Assembly (NCBI GenBank): GCA_020796225.1
Contig: CM036754.1
Span: 65,340,000-65,403,999, forward strand
Direction of reading: 5' to 3'
Length of the DNA: 64,000 nt
Source: Arion vulgaris
Lineage: Eukaryota > Mollusca > Gastropoda > Stylommatophora > Arionidae
Shown: in pieces, positions 10,101-22,100 of the stretch
Layout of the letters: every line of letters begins with the position of its first letter
Position numbering within the stretch: the stretch's first letter is position 1
Program-made: the position numbers and the translations under genes
Notes under the pieces: generated by a model
The model's input: the letters and a program-made list of their open reading frames with translations, nothing else
Database searches by the model: none
What the model was told of the DNA's origin: nothing

Positions 10101-13100
10101 TAAAGAATGATTTAACAAGTGATCATTATAGAGCGTTCTAAGAAGAAGAAGAAGTTGTTGTGATGGAACATGAGATCAGTCGTTGTGATGGAACAGGAGA
10201 TCAGTCGTTGTGATGGAACAGGAGATCAGTCATTGTGATGGAACAGGAGATCAGTCATTGTGATGGAACAGGAGATCAGTCATTGTGATGGAACATGAGA
10301 TCAGTCATTGTGATGGAACAGGAGAGCAGTCGTTGTGATGGAACAGGAGATCAGTCATTGTGATGGAACAGGAGATCAGTCATTGTGATGGAACAGGAGA
10401 TCAGTCGTTGTGATGGAACAGGAGATTAGTCATTGTGATGGAACAGGAGATCAGTCATTGTGATGGAACAGGAGATCAGTCGTTGTGATGGAACAGGAGA
10501 TTAGTCATTGTGATGGAACAGATCAGTCATTGTGATGGAACATGAGATCAGTCATTGTGATGGAACAGGAGATCAGTCATTGTGATGGAACAGGAGATCA
10601 GTCATTGTGATGGAACATGAGATCAGTCATTGTGATGGAACAGGAGATCAGTCATTGTGATGGAACAGGAGATCAGTCGTTGTGATGGAACATGAGATCA
10701 GTCGTTGTGATGGAACAGGAGATCAGTCATTGTGATGGAACAGGAGATCAGTCGTTGTGATGGAACAGGAGATCAGTCGTTGTGATGGAACAGATCAGTC
10801 ATTGTGATGGAACAGGAGATCAGTCGTTGTGATGGAACAGGAGATCAGTCATTGTGATGGAACAGGAGATCAGTCGTTGTGATGGAACATGAGATCAGTC
10901 ATTGTGATGGAACAGGAGATCAGTCATTGTGATGGAACAGGAGATCAGTCATTGTGATGGAACAGGAGATCAGTCATTGTGATGGAACAGGAGATCAGTC
11001 GTTGTGATGGAACATGAGATTAGTCATTGTGATGGAACAGATCAGTCATTGTGATGGAACAGGAGATCAGTCATTGTGATGGAACAGGAGATTAGTCATT
11101 GTGATGGAACAGATCAGTCATGGTGATGGAACATGAGATCAGTCATTGTGATGGAACATGAGATCAGTCATTGTGATGGAACATGAGATTAGTCATTGTG
11201 ATGGAACAGATCAGTCATTGTGATGGAACATGAGATCAGTCATTGTGATGGAACAGATCAGTCATTGTGATGGAACAGGAGATCAGTCGTTGTGATGGAA
11301 CATGAGATCAGTCATTGTGATGGAACAGGAGATCAGTCATTGTGATGGAACAGGAGATCAGTCATTGTGATGGAACAGGAGATGGAACAGTCATGTGTCA
11401 GATCAGTCATGGTGATGGAACATGAGATCAGTCATTGTGATGGAACATGAGATCAGTCATTGTGATGGAACATGAGATTAGTCATTGTGATGGAACAGGA
11501 GATCAGTCGTTGTGATGGAACAGAGATAGTCATTGTGATGGAACAGGAGATCAGTCGTTGTGATGGAACAGGAGATCAGTCATTGTGATGGAACATGAGA
11601 TCAGTCATTGTGATGGAACAGGAGATCAGTCATTGTGATGGAACAGGAGATCAGTCATTGTGATGGAACAGGAGATCAGTCATTGTGATGGAACAGGAGA
11701 TCAGTGTCTGTGATGGAACAGGAGATCAGTCATTGTGATGGAACAGGAGATCAGTCATTGTGATGGAACAGGAGATCAGTCATTGTGATGGAACAGAGAT
11801 CAGTCTTGTGATGGAACATGAGATCAGTCATTGTGATGGAACAGATCAGTCATTGTGATGGAACAGAGATAGTCATGTGATGGAACATGAGATCAGTCAT
11901 GTGGGACAGATCAGTCATTGTGATGGAACATGAGATCAGTCATTGTGATGGAACATGAGATTAGTCATTGTGATGGAACAGATCAGTCATTGTGATGGAA
12001 CATGAGATTCATTTCAAACAGTCATTGTGATGGAACATGAGATCAGTCATTGTGATGGAACAGATCAGTCATTGTGATGGAACATGATAGTTTTATCTAT
12101 CAGTCTGTGATGGACATGAGATCAGTCATTGTGATGGAACAGGAGATCAGTCATTGTGATGGAACAGGAGATCAGTCATTGTTGTGTGATGTAACTATTA
12201 ATGTTTGATGGTTTTTTTCTGTTGTCTTTAATCCTGTTTTGCCTCACAGTTGTCAGCATAAGAAGATATTTATATAACGGGCTTGTGTGTGCGCTTCACA
12301 AGCAGTGTTTTAGTCGCCTCTGTTATCTCTGAGGTCCACCTTTGTCGTGGACGGCCTTCTGCTTTGTATCCACTGTATCCGAGTAACATTGCTCTTTGAT
12401 GTGCACTGTCTGTTGGTAATATGCTTATGTGGCCGAACCATTTAATTTGTTGTTTCTTGATGAAGTTCAATACTGATGTTGTAACCTCTTTTTCCCCTGA
12501 TGTATTCATTTCTAAACCGATCTCTTCTTGTTACTTCCAGCATTCTGCGTAGATACTTCATCTCTGTCGTGACTAGTTTTCTTCTATCATTTGATGTCGG
12601 CGTACAGGTTTGGTACTGTTAGCATAACATCTAGTAGGGCTTGCACCAAACTGACCCGTCTAAGTGCGGAGAAACCCGAAACTGCAGAATATATATTGTG
12701 AGCACCTTCCATTTTCTATGTTGTGATCACCTTCCATTTTCTATGTTGTAGTCACAGTTACCACTGTTGTGATCACCTTTCATCCTCTATGTTGTAGTCA
12801 CCGTCACCACTGTTGTGATCACCTTTCATCCTCTATGTTGTGATCACCTTCCACCTTCTATGTTTCATGACTTCTAACGTGTATATATACCACATTTACA
12901 ATCTGCAGCTAAAGTGGAGGCACAGATCTGAAAGACAAGTAAGTACAGTTTACACAGACAAGTTCTCTTCCACATTTTTTGTCTACATACCATCATCATG
13001 TGCCATATCTCTTGTATGCTTTTAAAAATCCCGATTGTGACATAGACACTCCACCAACTCATGTCACGGTTTACAAACTTTAGCTATCTCTTGCATGCAG

Positions 13101-16100
13101 CTCCTTCCAGAACTATTCCGTACATCGTTAATCTTCATCGTATTTATAGCATTCCTCTTTCACCTTCCCTGCGGGTTCCAGGAAAAGGCCCTCCTTGTTA
13201 TATTCCCCCTTCCCTAGTTTTCCCCAGACGTGTTCTATTCAACAGCAGAGTCTTTTCTTCCCCTATTGGTTCACTGCGATCTGTTTCTTTCTCTCAATAA
13301 GCTCCCCATTTGTGACCCTATCACAGTGAAAAAAACAAATGATGAGGCTTTAAAACAGTTCTGCACACAAAGAAACCTTATCAAAAGAATAAGATTCAGA
13401 CAATCAAGATTCTTCGGGCATATCATGCGAAGAGGAGGTTTAGAACATTTGGTGACAACAGGTAAAATTCAAGGAAGGAGAGATAATGAAAGACAAATGG
13501 AAAAGATGGAATGTCTGACATCGAGCTCCATAAAAGATCGACGTTAGTACTGATAAACTGCACCAAGGAGAGAGAGAGAGAGTTGGGGAGAGACATGGTC
13601 GCCTACGCTGGCAGGCTTGGCACTTGATTGATTGATCATACCATCTCAGTCCATCTATTCTGTCCAGGCACCAGTTGATAAATGTTTGCTGTGTATTCAT
13701 TATTGTTGTAGTAGTTCTCCACGTTTCTGACCCATACAACTTTAACATTGGAGTTACATATTCGAATGTTGGTTTCAGATTTGATTTCTTCAGTTTCAGT
13801 TTGGAATATCTTCATTACACTCCGGACATGTCCATAGGTGCTCCGATCTCCTTCGCAATATCTCCAACAGCGTCCAGCGACTGACCGTACCAGTTCGATT
13901 TTGATTGTTGAGCCGACTCGTATACCTGTTGTACCGTTCTTTTCTTGCCACACCAATCTTCAAACCCAGTTCTCGCAATCTAGTAGTTGACGTGGATTGG
14001 TTTAGATGAAAGTCTTCTCTGCGGCCACGCTCTATGAGGACGTTCACGATGTCAGCTCTGTCCATTGGCTGGCCCTCTGATATAGCGGCAGAGCCAGCAA
14101 GTCTGTCTGCTCTCTCATTGCCAACGACACCCATGTGCCCCGGAACAAAGACAAGTGTAATTCTGCAAATTGTCGACGCCTGTAGTGATTCAGTCCATTG
14201 CCTGCGCACCGAACCGATCTCCACCTTTCGGATCATACTCAATGAGTTGATTTCTTTAAACTTCAGAGGTCCATGTTGTTTTATGTCAAGTGTTGTTTCG
14301 TTAGGCCAGTGAGTTTGCCTCAGTAATACATTGCAATTAAAAAAATGCGTCAGGAGATTTTTAAAAAATACGGATAATTATTCATACAATTTTCAAAATT
14401 TGGTGCATTATGGTATCTTATCTTATCTTAACCACATTTGCCGTGAAGCGTCCTAGGGAGAGTTAGTTTTCTATCTTGTGTCAGGTGTGTTGCACTTGAC
14501 GTTGTCAGTCCATGCTTTCGCAGGGACTCTGAGATGTTATCTATCCATCGTGTTCTTGACCTGCCTCGTGCTTGCGCCCTGAATGTCGATTATTATAGGC
14601 ACGTGATGGTAGTAAATGTGGTTCCATTCTCATTAGATGGCCGAACCACTTGAATCTTTGCTTCTCGATGTACGGTATGCATGGTATAGTACCAACGATG
14701 CTTCTGATATTCTTGTTTTTCACTCTATCTCGCCTTGTAACTTTGACAGCTTTTCGTAGACATCTCATTTCACATGTTGTAATCTTTCTTTCTTGTGTCT
14801 TAGTCAGGGACCATGTTTGGCACTGATAGCAGAGAGTTGGAATAAATCTGCAGTTTATCAGTTGTCGTTTGACTGCCATGTTAATGCTTGGATGTTTTAA
14901 TAGAGGTGACAGTTGGTATGTCACTGCGTTTGCTTTCTGGCATCTAGTCTCGATTTCTCTGTCCATCTTTCCATCATGCTGTGGAATATACTACCCGGAT
15001 ATTTGAATCTGAGTCTGTTGTATTTTACATTATTCATGTGTATTTTGTTGACCTGTTGACCTACTTATTGTCATGACTTCTGTTTTAGAGGTATTAATTT
15101 TCAGTCATTTATTTTTCTTATGGTATATCATTATAGGTATATTTTCACAAAGAGTTAGTATTTTGTCTTCAGTATTGTTTCTTTGTCGGGCATGATTCCG
15201 AGAAAAAGCTTTTATATACTATTATAAGTCAATTCATCAAATTCGCGGGGAGCACAGTGTTATGATATTTATTCAGCCTCAAGCTACATGATGGAAACTA
15301 CGAAAGAACTCAAAGAAAACTGGCTTGATGACTAAAATAAGAATGAAAAAATGTAAGTATTTAGGACATATAAAGAGACATCGAAGGCTGAAGAAGACCA
15401 TCATGGAAGGAAATATACACGGCAAAGAGAAGAAGATTAAGACCACGGGAAGATGGATTCAGGATGTAACTGATGGTTTGATCACGACGGCTGCAGAAGC
15501 AGATCTGGCTTATGAGAGAGAGAGAAATTCCGGAGGACTGTTGGGGTGACAAAGTACAAGTTACTTGAGGATGGTAACAAGTAGAGCTGGATGTTTGAGA
15601 GGTAGAACGAAGAGTGTGTTTAACCAGCGAGTCACGTGAACCATCAGTATGCCTATCCTTCGACATCTGTTGGGGGGAGACTGATCACCTATTTGTCTGC
15701 CCAGAGTGCTGTGACTCGATTCACTAACCATTAACCAGTAGCATCCCCAACCAACACTCCTGATTGGATGTTCAAGCCTGTATCATTGTTGAGTTCCCTT
15801 TTTGCTATTATACTCATTTTTATTTTTATTCTTCCTTAATCTTTTATTGTAATTAACTCTTTTATCTTCTTATCTTTTATGATGTTTAATTTATGCTTCT
15901 AATTTGATTCAAACTTTCAGACATCTTACAGTAATTTAATTTACGTGTCTCATTTGATTACAGTTTTCAAATATCTCACAGTAATGTAATTCATTCTTCT
16001 CATTTGATTCCAATTTGCAGACGTCTGATAGTAATTTAACCAAACGAGCTATATCGCATCTGAAAACAAGAAGATACAGAAACCCATGCAAGAGAAGCCA

Positions 16101-19100
16101 TGATTTGTACTCGCACGGTTCAGACACAAGTATGCACAGTTCCATTTCAGACAGTTGCGCTATTTGTCTTGACGGTTATAAGACAGGGCAGATTCTGCGT
16201 GTGTTACCATGCGAGCATGAGTTCCACTCACGTTGTGTGGATCCATGGTTAGAAGGTCACGGAACATGCCCATTGTGCAAGATGCATATTTCAGGTAAGC
16301 CAGTGAGATCTAGTAGATCTTCTGTGTAAGTTGTAATTATCCCAAAGAGCTACAGCTAGTGTTACGGAGTACGTGTACACTGTCGTCTGGTTCTCCAGCA
16401 GATCAAGCAAGGAAATATGCATATAGAAAAACCATCAGTATGCATACCCTTCGACATCTGTTGGGGGGAGACTGAGCACCTATGGGTCTGCCCGAAGTGC
16501 TGTGACGTCAGTTTATTAACCAATAACCAAAAGATTTTAAATGATCCAACGGCGATTGGGCTTTTGTCCTTCGGCCCAATGCTACCAGACATGCTCTGGG
16601 AAAGTAAAGGCGACTGGAGTGATGCTGACCACATCACCCATCGTGTGCCGACAGTCAATGAAAATACAGGCCTAACACTGTATTGTCCTATATACCACGA
16701 GGTATGAAAGGATTCCTTTACTTTACTACTTTTACCAATGCTATATAGTGGTATCTACATGTTTTCGTATGTTGTTTTCTTTTGTTAGCAGTTGTCTGGC
16801 AGCATGCTACAGTATAACTGAGTAAATTCTCATATAGCTGACAACCAGTGACGAATCGTGATCATTTGTGTTAGCAGTTGTCTGGCAGCATGCTACAGTA
16901 TAACTGAGTAAATTCTCATATAGCTGACAACCAGTGGCGAATCGTGATCATTTGTGTTAGCAGTTGTCTGGCAGCATGCTACAGTATAACTGAGTAAATT
17001 CTCATATAGCTGACAACCAGTGACGAATCGTGATCATTTTTGTTAGCAGTTGTCTGGCAGCATGCTACAGTATAACTGAGTAAATTCTCATATAGCTGAC
17101 AACCAGTGACGAATCGTGATCATTTTTGTTAGCAGTTGTCTGGCAGCATGCTACAGTATAACTGAGTAAATTCTCATATAGCTGACAACCAGTGACGAAT
17201 CGTGATCATTTTTGTTAGCAGTTGTCTGGCAGCATGCTACAGTATAACTGAGTAAATTCTCATATAGCTGACAACCAGTGACGAATCGTGATCATTTTTG
17301 TTAGCAGTTGTCTGGCAGCATGCTACAGTATAACTGAGTAAATTCTCATATAGCTGACAACCAGTGACGAATCGTGATCATTTTTGTTAGCAGTTGTCTG
17401 GCAGCATGCTACAGTATAACTGAGTAAATTCTCATATAGCTGACAACCAGTGACGAATCGTGATCATTTGTGTTAGCAGTTGTCTGGCAGCATGCTACAG
17501 TATAACTGAGTAAATTCTCATATAGCTGACAACCAGTGACGAATCGTGATCATTTTTGTTAGCAGTTGTCTGGCAGCATGCTACAGTATAACTGAGTAAA
17601 TTCTCATATAGCTGACAACCAGTGACGAATCGTGATCATTTGTGTTAGCAGTTGTCTGGCAGCATTCTACAGTATAACTGAGTAAATTCTCATATAGCTG
17701 ACAACCAGTGACGAATCGTGATCATTTTTGTTAGCAGTTGTCTGGCAGCATGCTACAGTATAACTGAGTAAATTCTCATATAGCTGACAACCAGTGACGA
17801 ATCGTGATCATTTGTGTTAGCAGTTGTCTGGCAGCATGCTACAGTATAACAGTAAATTCTCATATAGCTGACAACCAGTGACGAATCGTGATCATTTTTG
17901 TTAGCAGTTGTCTGGCAGCATGCTACAGTATAACTGAGTAAATTCTCATATAGCTGACAACCAGTGACGAATCGTGATCATTTTTGTTAGCAGTTGTCTG
18001 GCAGCATGCTACAGTATAACTGAGTAAATTCTCATATAGCTGACAACCAGTGACGAATCGTGATCATTTTTGTTAGCAGTTGTCTGGCAGCATGCTACAG
18101 TATAACTGAGTAAATTCTCATATAGCTGACAACCAGTGACGAATCGTGATCATTTTTGTTAGCAGTTGTCTGGCAGCATGCTACAGTATAACTGAGTAAA
18201 TTCTCATATAGCTGACAACCAGTGACGAATCGTGATCATTTTTGTTAGCAGTTGTCTGGCAGCATGCTACAGTATAACTGAGTAAATTCTCATATAGCTG
18301 ACAACCAGTGACGAATCGTGATCATTTTTGTTAGCAGTTGTCTGGCAGCATGCTACAGTATAACTGAGTAAATTCTCATATAGCTGACAACCAGTGACGA
18401 ATCGTGATCATTTGTGTTAGCAGTTGTCTGGCAGCATGCTACAGTATAACTGAGTAAATTCTCATATAGCTGACAACCAGTGACGAATCGTGATCATTTT
18501 TGTTAGCAGTTGTCTGGCAGCATGCTACAGTATAACTGAGTAAATTCTCATATAGCTGACAACCAGTGACGAATCGTGATCATTTGTGTTAGCAGTTGTC
18601 TGGCAGCATTCTACAGTATAACTGAGTAAATTCTCATATAGCTGACAACCAGTGACGAATCGTGATCATTTTTGTTAGCAGTTGTCTGGCAGCATGCTAC
18701 AGTATAACTGAGTAAATTCTCATATAGCTGACAACCAGTGACGAATCGTGATCATTTGTGTTAGCAGTTGTCTGGCAGCATGCTACAGTATAACAGTAAA
18801 TTCTCATATAGCTGACAACCAGTGACGAATCGTGATCATTTTTGTTAGCAGTTGTCTGGCAGCATGCTACAGTATAACTGAGTAAATTCTCATATAGCTG
18901 ACAACCAGTGACGAATCGTGATCATTTTTGTTAGCAGTTGTCTGGCAGCATGCTACAGTATAACTGAGTAAATTCTCATATAGCTGACAACCAGTGACGA
19001 ATCGTGATCATTTTTGTTAGCAGTTGTCTGGCAGCATGCTACAGTATAACTGAGTAAATTCTCATATAGCTGACAACCAGTGACGAATCGTGATCATTTT

Positions 19101-22100
19101 TGTTAGCAGTTGTCTGGCAGCATGCTACAGTATAACTGAGTAAATTCTCATATAGCTGACAACCAGTGACGAATCGTGATCATTTTTGTTAGCAGTTGTC
19201 TGGCAGCATGCTACAGTATAACTGAGTAAATTCTCATATAGCTGACAACCAGTGACGAATCGTGATCATTTGTGTTAGCAGTTGTCTGGCAGCATGCTAC
19301 AGTATAACTGAGTAAATTCTCATATAGCTGACAACCAGTGGCGAATCGTGATCATTTGTGTTAGCAGTTGTCTGGCAGCATGCTACAGTGTAACTGAGTA
19401 AATTCTCATATAGCTGACAACCAGTGACGAATCGTGATCATTTTTGTTAGCAGTTGTCTGGCAGCATGCTACAGTATAACTGAGTAAATTCTCATATAGC
19501 TGACAACCAGTGACGAATCGTGATCATTTTTGTTAGCAGTTGTCTGGCAGCATGCTACAGTATAACTGAGTAAATTCTCATATAGCTGACAACCAGTGAC
19601 GAATCGTGATCATTTTTGTTAGCAGTTGTCTGGCAGCATGCTACAGTATAACTGAGTAAATTCTCATATAGCTGACAACCAGTGACGAATCGTGATCATT
19701 TTTGTTAGCAGTTGTCTGGCAGCATGCTACAGTATAACTGAGTAAATTCTCATATAGCTGACAACCAGTGACGAATCGTGATCATTTTTGTTAGCAGTTG
19801 TCTGGCAGCATGCTACAGTATAACTGAGTAAATTCTCATATAGCTGACAACCAGTGACGAATCGTGATCATTTGTGTTAGCAGTTGTCTGGCAGCATGCT
19901 ACAGTATAACTGAGTAAATTCTCATATAGCTGACAACCAGTGACGAATCGTGATCATTTTTGTTAGCAGTTGTCTGGCAGCATGCTACAGTATAACTGAG
20001 TAAATTCTCATATAGCTGACAACCAGTGACGAATCGTGATCATTTGTGTTAGCAGTTGTCTGGCAGCATTCTACAGTATAACTGAGTAAATTCTCATATA
20101 GCTGACAACCAGTGACGAATCGTGATCATTTTTGTTAGCAGTTGTCTGGCAGCATGCTACAGTATAACTGAGTAAATTCTCATATAGCTGACAACCAGTG
20201 ACGAATCGTGATCATTTGTGTTAGCAGTTGTCTGGCAGCATGCTACAGTATAACAGTAAATTCTCATATAGCTGACAACCAGTGACGAATCGTGATCATT
20301 TTTGTTAGCAGTTGTCTGGCAGCATGCTACAGTATAACTGAGTAAATTCTCATATAGCTGACAACCAGTGACGAATCGTGATCATTTTTGTTAGCAGTTG
20401 TCTGGCAGCATGCTACAGTATAACTGAGTAAATTCTCATATAGCTGACAACCAGTGACGAATCGTGATCATTTTTGTTAGCAGTTGTCTGGCAGCATGCT
20501 ACAGTATAACTGAGTAAATTCTCATATAGCTGACAACCAGTGACGAATCGTGATCATTTTTGTTAGCAGTTGTCTGGCAGCATGCTACAGTATAACTGAG
20601 TAAATTCTCATATAGCTGACAACCAGTGACGAATCGTGATCATTTTTGTTAGCAGTTGTCTGGCAGCATGCTACAGTATAACTGAGTAAATTCTCATATA
20701 GCTGACAACCAGTGACGAATCGTGATCATTTTTGTTAGCAGTTGTCTGGCAGCATGCTACAGTATAACTGAGTAAATTCTCATATAGCTGACAACCAGTG
20801 ACGAATCGTGATCATTTTTGTTAGCAGTTGTCTGGCAGCATGCTACAGTATAACTGAGTAAATTCTCATATAGCTGACAACCAGTGACGAATCGTGATCA
20901 TTTGTGTTAGCAGTTGTCTGGCAGCATGCTACAGTATAACTGAGTAAATTCTCATATAGCTGACAACCAGTGACGAATCGTGATCATTTGTGTTAGCAGT
21001 TGTCTGGCAGCATGCTACAGTATAACTGAGTAAATTCTCATATAGCTGACAACCAGTGACGAATCGTGATCATTTTTGTTAGCAGTTGTCTGGCAGCATG
21101 CTACAGTATAACTGAGTAAATTCTCATATAGCTGACAACCAGTGACGAATCGTGATCATTTTTGTTAGCAGTTGTCTGGCAGCATGCTACAGTATAACTG
21201 AGTAAATTCTCATATAGCTGACAACCAGTGACGAATCGTGATCATTTTTGTTAGCAGTTGTCTGGCAGCATGCTACAGTATAACTGAGTAAATTCTCATA
21301 TAGCTGACAACCAGTGACGAATCGTGATCATTTTTGTTAGCAGTTGTCTGGCAGCATGCTACAGTATAACTGAGTAAATTCTCATATAGCTGACAACCAG
21401 TGACGAATCGTGATCATTTTTGTTAGCAGTTGTCTGGCAGCATGCTACAGTATAACTGAGTAAATTCTCATATAGCTGACAACCAGTGACGAATCGTGAT
21501 CATTTTTGTTAGCAGTTGTCTGGCAGCATGCTACAGTATAACTGAGTAAATTCTCATATAGCTGACAACCAGTGACGAATCGTGATCATTTTTGTTAGCA
21601 GTTGTCTGGCAGCATGCTACAGTATAACTGAGTAAATTCTCATATAGCTGACAACCAGTGACGAATCGTGATCATTTTTATTTGTGGGGTCAAACAAAAT
21701 ATTTCGGAAAAATCCTGGTTTTTTAGGTTAGGTTGATTTGATTGATTGATTGATTGATTGATTTGATTGATTGATTGATTGATTGATAGGACTATTATCA
21801 TTGCACTTCGGTGAGTAGCCATGTGTGCTCCGATATCTTTCTTACACAGGAAGATCTCAGCTGCAGTGCACGAACTCCGTAGCACCGACGAGGGTCCTCG
21901 ATGTAATATTGAAGGTTGTGAAGATATTTGCAGGACTTTTATTTTTAATATTTTCTAATGAATTTTGCTCGGGAATGGACTTTCCAGCTTGCTCTTCTCG
22001 ATTTTCAACTTCCAATGAATTTTGCTCGGGAATGGACTTTCCAGCTTGCTCTTCTCGATTTTCAACTTCCAATGAATTTTGCCCGGGAATGGACTTTCCA

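Noticed and set aside
8985..12190. CRISPR-like array
   Set aside because: Units are contiguous tandem copies without unique spacers, in an animal intron.
16417..16707. Extra C-terminal exon after the RING (Cys-rich [10 protein letters not shown])
   Set aside because: The same sequence occurs at 15640 and 35310 and belongs to a LINE tail; the phase-1 donor at 16294 joins properly to 22779 instead.
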